Source: Kalaharituber pfeilii (Eukaryota > Ascomycota > Pezizomycetes > Pezizales > Pezizaceae). Taken from it: a stretch of DNA of 64,000 bases. Shown here piece by piece: positions 10,753 through 24,277 of the stretch. The notes beneath the pieces were generated by a model that saw only the letters and a program-made list of their open reading frames with translations, was not told the origin of the DNA and did no database searches. The DNA is taken from contig WHUZ01000002.1 in NCBI GenBank assembly GCA_015179045.1, positions 434,001 through 498,000 on the forward strand, given 5' to 3'. A program made the translations under genes and the position numbers. The stretch's first letter is position 1; the number at the start of each line of letters is the position of its first letter.

Positions 10753-13700
10753 TAACTGAGCTCTACTTACCAGAACAGCCATTTACCAGTCGATTTTTTT
10801 TTGTTTTTCCTCCCAGTATATTAGAACACTAGAATAGATAATATCAATGGCACGAGACAAACGTTTTCTCTGCTCGCGGCCTAGCTAGACCACAAAACAT
10901 CGGTGCGTCCAAAAGAAGAAGTTGCAAATGCCAAGATCGTTTTTATGGTAACACGTGGCCGTCACCCAGGCAACCACAAGCTCCAACTATCGGTAAACAA
11001 AACCACAAAACAAAAAAAAACAAAAGCCTGCGTCTTACAGAAACTTTAATTCGAGCGCACATGTGCAGCAACAAAGAAACCCTCAACGTCATAGCGATGC
11101 AGCTTTGTTGTTTTTTTATTATTGAGCTGATACCTAGCGGGTAAACAATAACATTTCGGGAAATACCAGAATCAAGCGGAGACTCTAGTCATGCGCAGCG
11201 AGTAGTTCTCGTAACCAGACTTACACGAGACTAAGCAGCGAGGTAAAAAACATAAATGAAAACCAATGCTGTCCCATTCATTCATAGCTCAATTCCAAGA
11301 AATTATTTAAAAACCTACTGTAGGTGTGCAAATCCGCCATTTGACTTTTTCGAAAAAAACCCCGAGCTGCAAATTTGTCGCCATGGAAAGCAGAGTGCAG
11401 ATTTTTTTTATTTATTCCTTCCCTAGCTCCCATCCCATTGCCATGGCGCAAACACTTCTCAGATGAAATCGTTTGAACGCTAGATTATTTAAAGGTCCAC
11501 GCACGTCCGTATGTAGGTTCCCGTTTGTCACAAATGTTAGCGTCTGGGACCACTTCTGTTTTTTACTCCCCGCTCGTTGCCCCTCGCGATGAACCAACCT
11601 CCTGCTACGCGAGTGTAAACAAACAAGCGGAACTGGAGCTGTATGGTTTGCAGGAATACCGCAGTGAAGGAGAATCCCGTGTTGCCTGTCTTATTATTCA
11701 GACTTCAGGGAATCGGAAAATGCCCTGTCTACACTAGCGTTCCTCTACAAGAAAAATTGCACGGGATTCGCAATAAGCTTCTGGCGGTAGGGGGCTGCCC
11801 GGGATAGCAATGGGTAAGTCGAGCCAGTGGTAAACAGCGAATACTTATTCAACAGAGTTAGAAGGGGCAAAAAAGCTCCTGTAAAGGAGACCAATCAATG
11901 AGTTAAGCGATGGTAATAGTCTGCCCTACGTAGTGCAGTCTAAGAAAATTTTAGTCCCCGCTCCGAGGCCCTATGGAGAAAAAAACATCTCGCTTGATAT
12001 GGTAAAGTATCATCTCCTGAGTTCTAATATTATTGAGATGAACCTGAGGTTTTATTCGGAAACAGGACTGACAATGCACCGGATACACAATGTCACAAAG
12101 CGAGGAGCATCACATGATTGTAATATTACCGGCACCTAATTCCAACTTGTGCAATTGCCAAGTATACCCGGTGAACCGGCTGGGGCTCTTCAATATGGTG
12201 CAAATAACTTCCTTAAACCTGCAGACGTTGCCCAGAGAAGGAAGTCTTAGAGAGAGTGTGAAGGAACAGTTTGAAGGCAGTCCCGGAGTAACACCGAGAA
12301 CCCGCTTTGTTTACAGTACCTTCAAATTGAGAGGCTTACTCTTCTCAAATAATCTCCGTAGCAATGGCACTGCAAATCCTAATTGCGGAATACACAGGCC
12401 AATTTCAACAAATTTTCCATCTCTTGCAGAGTCGCGTGCACGCCCGTACACAAATATTTTAAGATAATTACGTCTGTGTTTCGATTTCGGGAAATCCATT
12501 AACGTGAAAATTGTGAGAACGGGAACAGTTTTGGTCAGGTCAGATTTGAAGCCGTTGTTAAAGATAGTTAACCTTCTAGGAGCTATGTGCTTTCAAGCTG
12601 ATCCGACCGAGGAGACTTTCTCCTTACTGGATGGTCTGCTCCGATTACCGTATGGGTCCTGCCGTTAATTTTGAAATTAGGTTTGGTTGCTGTGGTTACC
12701 ATATTACCTAAACATCAGTTGTTGACTGACGAAATCAAATACACATCCAGCGCAAATTAATAGATATCCTGAAAAACTTTCGTGTCTTTTAGTTCAGATT
12801 GGAAGCCTGAACCTAAAATCAGGCAGTTACTGTGGCAATCTGAAGATATGGATCCGCAATGAGGTCATGGACCGCGCGGTATCCCACGACCAGGGCCCCA
12901 AACAAACAAATAAACAAAACGTACTTGAATTTGGCTCAAGCTCACGGTTGCACAAGGCTAAATATCCAACACAGGAAAAAGTCTATTTGCAAGTATAGCT
13001 GGTAAACCTTATATGCTGTAATCTATACCACTGGAATGTGGTGTTTCAAGCACTTGGATAGAATGCGATATCATCGGTACACTGACAATAGTATTTCGTG
13101 CTTACAGTGAAAGACAATTGCGAGTCCTGTACTTTGGACTGTCAGTAATTATTCAAAATGAATTTGAAGAATGCCGGCGTTAGGCTTCACCGCTTTATCT
13201 GCCTCAGCGGCCGGCATGGCGTGGGGTGAACAGAGACAATTGGTAAATCCCATCCAATAAACATGATTTATCCAGGAAATTTTCTACCGGGATGTTCCAC
13301 CTGTCCTTTAGGGTTAGGATCCTCGGATATTGTGATAAGTACATTGGTGCCTTACTCTCTGGGTAGGAGTCATTATTGCTTGCACGCAAAACACTGCATA
13401 GCTAGGGTTATGAGTCTCGAATTGATTGGGCTTGAGATGCCTATAAGACTTGTGATTGGTGTATCTGGCAGCTAATGTGGAGGTGATAATAATCTGATCA
13501 ACAACCTTCCTTTGAAGTCTGGGGATGATTATCTAAAAAATCGGCAATGGAGACCATGTGTCTAAGTGGTGCAAATCAAGAGAATGACTTGCGGTGCCTA
13601 TATCAAGGTGAAAGTATAGCGTGAAATTGAAAATATTTCAGCTTCATTTTAACAGTTCGGAGGAAGTCCTTGAGCCAGTTTTTGAAATAAAAAATTGATC

Positions 13701-14479
13701 GCTCGGAGATTGTTGAGGTCAAGTGGGGTAAGCTGCAGGTCACGGGACTTCGTGTTTGTGTAGACGCGTTGTTTTGGAGAAACGCTATCAGCGCGGCCCC
13801 CACATCAGCACAACCAATGGCATTCGAACAACTTCCAGATCTGCAAATGACCCATACAGATTTCAACCTTCAGCGGCTTGAACCTGGTTCCGAGAACAAA
13901 GTATTTCTTTCAGAAGCTGCTTCAGATAAGAGCGGACTTGTTTATTCGACCCACTTTCATGCACCACTCTTTCTGACTTCATACAGCAAATTGGATAGAT
14001 TCTGTATCCAGCCTTGATCTGCTGCTTCAGCTGTAATCTCTCTCGTCATTTGTAGCAGTCATTGTATTAATTCCGCCTGTGATAGTCTAATCATTGATAG
14101 GCTGAGTGAAAATATCCTGGTTGCTCATGCACACAGGGGTCTGCAGAGGGGGTGTTGTACTTTAGAAACATAATAAAAAGCCAGTTAGTCTCCCAGAAAC
14201 AGGTTGTTATGCCTTGCCTCGCTTGCCCAAATGCTTTGCAAGGCGTTTGTCAAACAAGCACTTCATGGCTGTTTCTCCAGAGATTACGGTAATTAGAGGC
14301 GTCATCATAGGTCACAGGTCAGTCCATAGACTAGCCATGGATTGACAAAAGCGGGACCGAAGAGCCAGGTCGTTCAAAGATATGTGAATGGTTGATTGGA
14401 AACTGCGGGTTCGAATTCCAGTAGTTCAGAGTGGTGGGGCAATTGTTTTACTCCGGAGGGCTGTGTCCGGGAGCCTGGA
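10753..14479. other. Long intergenic region without recognised genes
   Basis: About 3.7 kb. Open frames of up to 125 codons occur (for example 12090-12467 and 13769-14017), but none has a recognisable domain, splice structure or homologue that I know. Probably old, mutated repeat DNA plus spacer. Confidence 0.4.
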
Positions 14480-15841
14480 TGCAGATGAGGCATGAATGGA
14501 CAGCCATCGCCAGCAGCAGAGCCCAGCGCCGGACGATGGGAGGGCAAGCCGCACGCGGACAAAGGTGGGGAGCGGCTTGCCGAAGGATGTGGCTTGCTTG
14601 CCTGCTGGACGGACATCAAGACTGCCCGCCGCAGCAGCACTCCTCCTGTCGTCTCTCTCGCCCCTTCCCCGTCCTCCGCCCCCGTCCCCGTCCCCGTCTC
14701 TACCGCGATCTTGGCTGGCCATCCCGCATGCAGGATACTTCGTCGCTGTCCGCAGCCGCACTCGCACACACGCACGCACGCACACACAACCGCTGGATGC
14801 GGTGCGAGCGGCGGCTTTCTGAGCTGCTTGCATGCCTCCTGCCTACATAGGCTGCTGTTTGCGTCCGCCAGCGCCGTGTCGCTCTGGAAGGACCCCCAGG
14901 TGTCTCCAACTCCATCGCGAGAAGCGAGCAAAAATTGACGGGCAGGATGCTACGTTCTCCGCTCGCAGGCCGCAGGAGGCCCGCTGTCCTCTCGCCCGTC
15001 TCTAGCAGCGTTACCCCCGGCCTGCAGCTGCGCGCTGTGCCTGCACCATATGATACCAGACGCAAAGCCGGCCAGTTGGAGCAGGCCCTCCTCGACCAGC
15101 CTCCGGCCTCCACTCACGCTCCCCCCCCCCCCCCCCCCCACCCCACCCCAGCCCTCCGCGCCAAGGCCAGTCTCACCACCTGCAGCAGCTAGGCACAGCA
15201 TGTCCTCCTCCCCCCCCTCCATCGAGCCCATCCCAGCAAAAGGGATTGCCGTGCTCAATTCGAGTTAGGTCCATCAACCACACCCTCCCCCCCCTCCCCC
15301 CCCCCAGAAAAGTTGCCCCGACAACAGTCCCCCCTCCCTTTTCCTATAGCTACTTCTTCCCTGGCAGTCCCACCATTCCTTCTCTTTCCTTCATCTCACC
15401 GAATCCCCTCTCCCCCAAACAGGACAATTGTCGCTGCTGTCAGTAACACGAGACAACATCACCAACAGCAGCAGCAGCAGCAGCAGCACGAGTATCCAAC
15501 ATCAGACCGCATCCAATCTTGAGTACTGCTTCTGCTATTGCCGGTCCGGACTTCTCAATCGGTATCGTTTACCTGTGCAAATCTCCCTGGCAGACCATTG
15601 AAGGGTCGGGACTGTACACACAAAAATCACAAGGCGTTTGTTATAGACTGGTCGAAGGGAAGGCCTCTGGGGTTTTCCGGCGTTTCTGCATAATACTGCT
15701 TCATCTCATCATTGTCGGCGTTCAGCACTCGTGGAATTGTACACTGTTTTCGTTTAAAAGTCACGTCTATTGTATCCGAGGTTAATACTCAATTGTGTAC
15801 CGATATCTCAGCTCTAGACTAGCTGTTGAAAGCTTTCAGTA
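14480..15841 (+). promoter_or_regulatory. GC-rich upstream region and probable long 5' leader of cdc25
   Basis: Base composition switches sharply to GC-rich, with CCGTCCC repeats, a CACACGCACG run (14764-14788), C homopolymers (15119-15139, 15290-15304), pyrimidine-rich stretches and a CAG run (15468-15487). A similar GC-rich block lies upstream of KAR9. Consistent with promoter plus long 5' UTR; the transcription start cannot be fixed from sequence. Overlapping ORFs on both strands are by-products of low stop density. Confidence 0.45.
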
Positions 15842-17644
15842 ATGGACGGTTCTTCACCATTGGCTGCTTTGCAGCCACGAACTCTTTCTCCGTCATTTGG
15901 CATGAGCCCATACTCCAAACCGAGGGCATCTCGGTCGTTGAAGCTCGGGATAAGCAAACCTGTAGCAAAAGAAAACATCCCTGAATTTGAGCGATTGACG
16001 GACAAATCGTCACCGACAACTTGCTTGGTTGCAGACCTCTCTGAGAGCTTTTATATTGACAAGACGTGAGTGGGCTAACGAGGTGCGCTTTTCATAATAG
16101 AATACTGACACGCGCACCAATAGTCCACAGGTTCCGACCCCTCGAAAAGCTCTTTTCACTAGTTTTACATTTGCTGGGAGAGGTGAATACTTTTGGAGCT
16201 TTGTGAGGTGATCAGTGCTTATCCTGGAGCTAGATAAATCGTTGGCTGGTTTAATGTCATCACCCTCTGTGAACGGGATTGATTCTTCCACATTGTCAAA
16301 TAAACCTGCATTTGCATCGCTTTATACCGAATCCCCTACGATTTCTCCAACAACCGACTCCCCTTTGAGCAATAAGCTTTGTGCTTCACCACTTGTAGAA
16401 AAGGAATCAACACCATGTTCGCTTGAAATGGCATTAAGGAAACCTGTTGTTGTCGAGTATGTAGTTGTTGACAACAATGCGTTCCTGGAGAAACGGGCTA
16501 ATTGGGTTATAGACGAAAGAAGTCAAACTCTTTACAGAGACAGCCATTCCGGTCCAAATCAGGGAATATTTTCAAGACCACTGAACGTGGAGGCCTTAGT
16601 AGGGCAAAATCTATGGCTCTATTGGATTTGGAGGAGATTTTTAAGACAGCATCCCCACCACCAAAAGAGGAAAAGGCTATATCATTGGGACCAGCATTCA
16701 GTCCTTTGTCAACACCTAAGCCACCAAAATTCCCAGTTCCGGAGAGATGTGAAAATAGTGTTGACGGCTCACCAGTTGCAGCTATTCAGCGTAGGCCAAA
16801 CGTACGCCCAAAACTCAAGATGCGTCGCACGATGAGCATGATTGAGAAACCGGAGGATGCTATGCCTCCTGCAGACAAGATCATGACACCGAAATTGGCC
16901 CCGATTACAGATATCCTAGCTAATAGCTCGCCAGGAGAAAGTCATATTCTTCCTTGCTTTACAGTGAAAGATGATTCATTGAGGCGCATCAAGAAATCCA
17001 TTTTGTTAGACGTTCTAGATGACAAATACAAAGATCAGTACGATCAACACATAATTATAGACTGCCGTTTTGATTACGAATACCAAGGTGGCCATGTTGC
17101 TGGTGCGATAAACATCAACACACCGGAGGCATTGGAGGAGAGGTTCTTTGAGAATCTTGAACCTGAAAAGGCTGGCAAAACGCTCATAATATTCCATTGC
17201 GAGTACTCTGCTGTCAGAGCACCCCAAATGTAAGTTTGTCTATTGTGCCCCATGTGTGCATTTTCCAAACTAATACCTTCTTCTAGGGCAATGCATTTCC
17301 GCAGACGCGACCGTCAGTTGAACATGCATAGATACCCCGCATTGTCTTACCCTGATGTTTACATCCTCGAAGGTGGGTACTCCGGATTCTTCAAGGAATT
17401 CCGTGAGCGCTGCGAACCACAGCACTACGTGGAGATGGACGATGCCTCCCATCGCCAAGCCCGTGAACGAGAGCTCGGGAAGTTCCGCCGTCACGCCAAA
17501 CTAGGGCGATCCCAGACCTACACATTTGGCGACAACTTGAATGCTAGTCCAAGCGGGAATCTCGGCAAGCGCTCCCTAAGCTACAGTAATGACGGAACAC
17601 CTACTGCTCGTTCTAGGCCTGGTCAAAGGCGGTCCTTACAATAA
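15842..17644 (+). CDS. cdc25: M-phase inducer phosphatase Cdc25 (Mih1/NimT type)
   Basis: Dual-specificity phosphatase that removes inhibitory phosphate from the Cdk1 Thr-Tyr pair at mitotic entry. Exons: 15842-16065, 16124-16182, 16234-16456, 16513-17229, 17287-17644, giving 526 residues with all four introns (51-58 bases) keeping phase. The N terminus (MDGSSPLAALQP) matches the start I know from fungal homologues, which supports the chosen ATG. A Ser/Pro-rich regulatory half is followed by a rhodanese-fold catalytic domain: IIDCRFDYEYQGGHVAGAININ, then the active-site loop HCEYSAVR with Cys398 (17198-17200) and Arg404, then RAPQMAMHFRRRDRQLN, a YP..Y.LEGGY segment and a basic tail. The HCx5R signature is intact, so the enzyme should be active. 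No frame breaks. Confidence 0.93.
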
Positions 17645-20532
17645 AGGGTCTTGTCCACTTTCTCTGTTGAGCCGTGGTGATAGTTTCGATGAGCATCTGC
17701 CATAGTACATCACCCGCTGCTGTGCATTAGCTTTCCGTGCTTACGCTATGATTCTCAGAATGATTTTGCACATAGTTCTCTTGCAAACGGTTATTTGCTT
17801 TTCGAGTTTCTTGGGCGCGGTGTTCTTTCGGGTTCTTTAGGGAAACAGGGCGTCTCTTTTTTGTGCTTTTCGCATTTCATTTTAGTATGGAGTGCTTTTT
17901 CAACTTGTAATAATGTTTTATGCTGTCCTTTTTTTTTTTTTTTTTTTTTTTTTTTGGCTTATTCGCTTTTTGATGGCATCTAACGCCCCATGCCAGAGAA
18001 AAAGAAGTCTAACCGACAGCAAAAGGTCGCTCACAAGAAAGCAATCTAGCACCACCAGATCTATTTGGCCATTTTGCTATACAAGAAAGAAAGATTTGCG
18101 AAATGCAATTACCATATAATACAACTTGACCAATGAACAGGACCAAAAGGAAAAACCGCAGCGTCGATGCACATGCGTGTTTTATATGTGAGAGTGAGTG
18201 TGACTTTTCATATCTGCAAAAGATGTTTCGGGATAGCTTTTGCACTTGTTTTTTTTGGGCTTTTGTGATTTGGGGTAATATTCCTTGCTTTTTCTCTTTT
18301 CCCTTTTTGATTTTTGTGCTTTGACGTTCGCCTTTTTCTTCGTGTACAGTTATTTTTGCAAGGAAAAAAAAAAAAAAAAAAGGGTATGTATGTGATGTTA
18401 CTACATGTTATGGGGGCTGTTGTAATTGCGGATGCTTATTTGTTGGATGTAAATGTACATGTGGATAGGATAGGATAAGGATGGGACGGGATGGATAGGA
18501 GTTGCAACCGAGTTTTTGTAGCTATCTGGCACATATGGATATAATAGGGCTAATGAAGTAGTACTTTGCTTGATTATATGGTAGTGGAGTCATGATTCAA
18601 TGTGTGTTGTGAGGAGTGATGATGTTTGCTAATGAAGTGTCGAGTCGTTTAATGATCAAGTGTTACTAATTCGACGACAGAATGTCAGACGTTGTTTATG
18701 ATCCTGATCGTTTACATCTACGGCCCAAGGAAATATTCTCAATGCTGTGCAGTGGTACAGTACAGCAAGCGTACATATTCGATTTGGCATGCAGCTGTGG
18801 CTAATTAATTCCAGGTACGTCTTGTCTTCTCTACTTAGGTACTGTACATACATACATGGTAAGTACCTTCTATGGTAGTTGTAGTTGGTAGAGCGAGGAG
18901 TTGAGTACTTAGATGTACAGTGCGGCTATTTTGAAATATGTGTACAGAGAAAAAAAAAGAAAAAAAAACGAGACTACAGCATGACACTGCTGGCATGCTC
19001 AATTAGGTACTTACATCTGTATACAGGTACTCCACTAGGTACTTACCTGTGGATGCATACAGGAAGGGAAACTCCTTGCGTACTGTGACAGCACGGGAAT
19101 GTGCTGGCAGTTGTAGTCCCGCTCCAGTACAATGTATGCATTCAATTGCAACTTGGTTGGTGCAGCTAGTTCGTGAAGACGTTTTTTTTTTCCTTGTGGG
19201 AGAAGTTGTTTGACATCTGTGAGGGTGGGGGGAGGAATTCTGATATGGGTACTTGTACTGTACTACGGTTCTGGGCTTTCAAGCTTATACTAGTTAGGTA
19301 CCTATAAACCTGAGAAGCTGCTAGCTTCGCAGAGACAGCTTTGATGTCGAAAGATTGGGATTGTTTTGATATATAAAACTCTTAGCTACTATGATAGTAC
19401 AGCTATATTTGAATAATTTACATGCGATGCAATGCAAGGCGATGTGATGATGTGATGTGATGCGATGTGCATCCCAAATAGTATCTTTTTAGTTTAAACA
19501 TAAGCTGTTTGCAGCTTGCAGTTTCTTGCTACTGCCGCTGGGGAATTGCAGAAAACAAAAAAGCAATTTAGCACGGTGCAGTGCAGTGCAGTGCAGTGCA
19601 GCTATGGAGCTAAAATAGTAAAACAGGTAAACAGATGATGTTGAGCAAACTTTGGAAGGGTTGCGCCGTTGCTGGGGTTACCGTGTTTATACATAGTCAC
19701 AAGGTTAGCATTAGTGTAGGGTGTTGCGGTGCGGGGTTGGGTCTTCTATTAGGCTTGTATCTCGGAAGCCCACATGAAGGTCTGGTGGGTTTGCTTTAGG
19801 GTGCGCCAGGAAACTTTTGTCTTGCTGCAACTTTGGATGTTGCATAATTAATGGTGTGGTTGTACAAGAAATCTGACTTCGTCCTCGACATTGGACTTCC
19901 TAATAGGGAAGTACCGTATCAGTGGTGTCAACTCGGAGCTGCGTCTAAGAAAGCTGCTTGAGCTGGTAGCTATTGTAAATAATTGAAGTATGTATGGCAT
20001 AGAGGCGTACTCTTGCATGTTTAATATTCCAGTGCTTCGTTTCGAACTGCCTTCGAGGTTATACAATACGTGTGCTGACACCAGACAATGTATGCACATC
20101 CCATTCCATATTTTGTACCTGTCACGTCAGTCTAGAGCCCTCCTGTGCATATGGTGGTATGCTAGGCGAAAAAGCACGGCACCAAAATCTGCCAGCGGAC
20201 GGGCAACGGGCCGTGAATCTTGGGTCGAGGAACGTTTTACAGTTTAGACGTAGACCGGGAATTAACTTGAACATGTTTTAAGCTTTTGTGGATGGGAATT
20301 GAATTCTCGCGTGGAAAGAGGGATGGAATGGGACGGGCGGTACATGTGAGGGGGGTGCATATGAGATGTCATGCCAGCGGGTGGTAGGATGGTACGGAAC
20401 GTGGGAGGTGGGGTGCATGCAAGTGTTCCGGTAGACTTGCATTTGGAATGCAGAAAAATGGGTTTCTATGCCACTATAACTGTCTCGAGTCTACGCTAGG
20501 CTATGCAGTACCTCAATCATCACTAGACTACC
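17645..20532. other. Intergenic with homopolymers and simple repeats
   Basis: cdc25 3' flank with poly(T) 17929-17955 and poly(A) 18364-18381; GGATA-type repeats near 18467-18485; GATGTGATG-type repeats at 19420-19470; five GTGCA units at 19576-19600; and many scattered GTACTTA/TAGGTAC words. No gene recognised. Confidence 0.5.
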
Positions 20533-22412
20533 AGTAGCGTGCCCGATGTGGTAACGATCTGCCCCCCTGTAACGATCCACTCTCTGGGCACTCCTCGTCA
20601 TGCATTCCTCACTCTACTACTTTTATTTGAATATATTGCAACTATAGAAATTGCTTAACATTATACCAATTTGACATCGCTGAATCGGAATTTGCTATCA
20701 TAATGAGGAAAAAATCAAAATTCCAATATTTACAACTAAATTTATCATTATTTACCTAAGTTGAGTCCTCCCTGTATATAGTATAGCTCAACATTCTCGA
20801 AATCAGAAAAATTAAATAGAAAACTAGTAATTCTCATCCATCTAGGGCTGGTCTTTTTATTAAAAGTCAATATTGCATATACAGATCATGTGGGATGCAA
20901 TGCACCTTCAATTGTATAGAAGTAGTTTATATTCGTGAGCTAATCTCTATACCTTAATCTGACCTTCAGTGTTCCTAGACTCCTCAAGTTATTCAGGAAT
21001 ACCGGGACTTGAAGTTGTAGTAGTTGAAGCACTAGGGGTGGTAACAGTAACTCCTTCTGAGGTGTCAGGTATGACAGAAGAGACGTATGGCTCAAATCTG
21101 CTATTGGAACCTTCTTCTACCCACCCCCCCTTCTAGTATTCAGACCCTCCTATCTCATGAACTAAAGATCTTTCCCAGCCCCAGCCTTGGATGTGAGTTC
21201 CTCTATGGTGTCTTTTTGTAACTTGTTCAGCTGCAGCCATCTCTCTCTATTTTCGTTCCTCTTTTGCCTTACTTTCTCGATCCATCGCTGCTAACTACTT
21301 TGCATAAAAGCGGCTTCTTTCTTATCCTAAACTATTTTCGCACCTTCTGAAGTTTCTCTTCCTCCTTTCTGACCTTCGCTGGTACTCTCTGTTTCCTTTT
21401 CGACATCTCCTACTATTTTTTCCTTCTATTTCCAGTATTGCTTTAACTTCAGCTCGAGGCGGCTTAGGAGGAAGTGAGTGAATATAACGTCTTGGGCGTC
21501 TTGGGTAGAGAACCGCATCCCACCAGATCAGTGAAAAAACACTTGACTAGTGACGTTTACTAGTCCTCTGCATAGCTCATTTAGCAATACGCACCTGCAT
21601 CCCATATATTTGCTGTCGCATTTCGCATACGTCGCATATACGCTCTATCGGCCACCCGAGGTGACCCATGACAGCAAGGCAAAAGAAGAACGAAAATAGA
21701 GAGAGATGGCTGCAGCTGAACAAGTTACAAAAAGACACCATAGAGGAACTCACATCCAAGGCTGGGGCTGGGAAAGATCTTTAGTTCATGAGATAGGAGG
21801 GTCTGAATACTAGAAGGGGGGGTGGGTAGAAGAAGGTTCCAATAGCAGATTTGAGCCATACGTCTCTTCTGTCATACCTGGCACCTCAGAAGGAGTTACT
21901 GTTACCACCCCTAGTGCTTCAACTACTACAACTTCAAGTCCCGGTATTCCTGAATCACTTGAGGAGTCTAGGAACACTGAAGGTCAGATTAAGGTATAGA
22001 GATTAGCTCACGAATATAAACTACTTCTATACAATTGAAGGTGCATTGCATCCCACATGATCTGTATATGCAATATTGACTTTTAATAAAAAGACCAGCC
22101 CTAGATGGATGAGAATTACTAGTTTTCTATATTATTTTCCTGATTTCGAGGATGTTGAGCTATACTCTATACAGGGAGAGCTCAAATTAGGTGAATAATA
22201 ATGAATTTGGTTGTAAATAATGGAATTTTGATTTTTTCCTCATTATGATAGCAAATTCTGATTCAGCGATGTCAAATTGGTATAATGTTAAGCAATTTCT
22301 ATAGTTGCAATATATCCAAAATAAGTAGTAGAGCGAGGAATGTATGACGAGGAGTGCCCAGAGAATGGATCGTTACAGGGGGGCAGATCGTTACCACTTC
22401 GGGCACGTTACT
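20533..22412. mobile_element. Giant inverted repeat (about 740-bp arms, 400-bp spacer)
   Basis: The left arm 20533-21275 is repeated as its reverse complement at 21676-22412 with only scattered differences (roughly 90-95% by eye). The tips read AGTARCGTGCCCGAWGTGG followed by TAACGATCTGCCCCCCTG and a second GTAACGATCC. Possible TA flanks. The spacer (21276-21675) is unique, and together with the adjoining arm it has a minus-strand Lys/Glu-rich reading broken by stops. It could be a fold-back transposon or a composite of two head-to-head copies. No complete transposase is visible. Confidence 0.85.
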
Positions 22413-24277
22413 AGGTATTTAATTCAACTTGACGTATTCCGTACATATACGAGCTATTTATTAGATATTACTGTACCTTGACGACACGCTGCTTTAAATT
22501 TCGTGCACTGGTCTCCCAGCACGTGACTCCACCAGGGGTAATATATGAGGGATATATTTATTTTTCCCCTTGAACTGCAATATAAAATATATTTCAAACG
22601 CACATACTGATGAGATGGCCTTCTCGGGGGTAGGGGAAAAAAAAGTCACTCATCTAAGCTTGCTACTCTGCAATGGCTTCGGGCATCTTGAGTCGATGAT
22701 CATTGCATCTGTATGAAACAAGATGAGACATGCTGGAGATGAGATTGAGGGGTTCCAATATATAGAATGCGTAAGTATATCTTTTTTTTGGGGGGGGGGT
22801 ATGTAGTCAGCTATACTTGTTTTTTCGGTTTTCCCCTTACAGTTTAGTATATTGAGCATGAAGAATAATGGAAGGCGGTAGGTATATGTTATTGTTTGTA
22901 ATCGAAAAGTGCAAACTTGTAAGTGATTCGGTGACACCTGGGTGGTTAATAAATCGATCAGCGGATGTTACCCTCATCTGGAAGCACGTGAGACATGGAT
23001 CAGACTATGCCAGGCCGCGCTTTTCATCAAACTGTATATTCATGAACCGCAATTGCCAGTATATATTTCCATCAGCGGCGTCTACTAGGGTGTTTGTCTT
23101 CTCGAACAGATTGCGCTGAGATATAGAAAGGGGTGTAGTATTGCGTATACCAGTATGTGCATGATTGAATTTTGTTAATTTTGTTACCGGCAAGCTAAGG
23201 TTTTATGAGATACTATGCTATAAGTTTGACCCGATAGAACGCCTCAGATTGTTTCAATCGTTCTGTTATGATCTTGAGGACTCAAAAGTACGTACTTGCG
23301 GGAGGACATTGAAAATAGCATACTCAAGTGTGAATTGATGCTATCATAACATCTCGATAGCTAGCTGTAATCACGGCATTGTGTGCTCCTGTTAAAATTC
23401 TAAGCGCGAGAGTAGCATTGTTGGGATTCAGGTGTATGTCTCATGACAGTCTCATGCACAGCAATATCTAGCGCGCGCAAGTTAACTCAACTCCACAGTT
23501 AATTCGTCCAACTATACCCATCTTGGAATGTTTGTCATGGTCCAGGTCAGTTAATATGCATAGAGCTCAAGCTGGCTCCAGCTGTAACTGCACGCATATG
23601 ATACAAGCCAGCTACAGGGTCATGAGCTGCCCAGACTATCATAGGGTATCTTCCATATCTGCCCTGGAAGCAACCTGAGACAACAAATCGGGTGATCCCG
23701 CCTATCATTTACTCTTCTAGTAGTGAAACCTCCTTCCTCTTCTCCACCCTGCCCACAACTGTCAATCATAACCCTCTGGTGCCACCTTCCCCGCGCAGTT
23801 AACACTCCCAGTCTGGACTCTGCAGAATCGAAGAATCATGATCTCTATTGATGACTGGACGATGCGTGGACCTACTTGCATGCACGCAGCATCACGGGAC
23901 GTTGCACGTTACTTGCATACAGTTATGCGAGGGGGGGTGGGGGGGGGTGCGGATTTGGTTGGTGGGGTTTCCTGGGGCCATCGTGGGCACGAGGACTGGG
24001 ATGGACTTGCTTCTGGGGGTCTAGGTTATGATAGCTGGGAGATGGGCCTCGCTCTGCAGCCTTTCGTCAGTGGCTGCTTGTGCGTGGCTGTTATGGCAAG
24101 ACCACGTGACTAAGTACTGCCAGGACAAAACTAGCGCCTGTTAAGCTTTTCCCGAAACTGCGAGGTCTTGGCAACAGCTAGCTCAGTCGCGAGTGTACCG
24201 AATTCAAACCACACTTCCTCCGTCCAAGCCCACACGCTCCCGACCGCCGGGACCCGACTGAACCAGTCACGATCGCC
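22413..24277. other. Intergenic upstream of THO7
   Basis: No gene recognised. Contains G runs (22791-22799; 23931-23947) and AT-rich spacer. The last 150 bases before 24278 are presumably the THO7 promoter and leader; no defined element can be named. Confidence 0.4.

Noticed and set aside
12090..12467. 125-codon ORF
   Set aside because: No domain, no splice-compatible neighbours, and AT-rich surroundings without codon bias that I can see.
14403..14425. GGGTTCGAATTCC, a tRNA B-box look-alike
   Set aside because: No matching A-box or acceptor pairing upstream, and the T-stem does not pair.
14374..15268. Stacks of overlapping ORFs up to 185 codons on both strands
   Set aside because: The block is GC-rich and stop-poor in all frames; products are low complexity, with no domain or splice structure.
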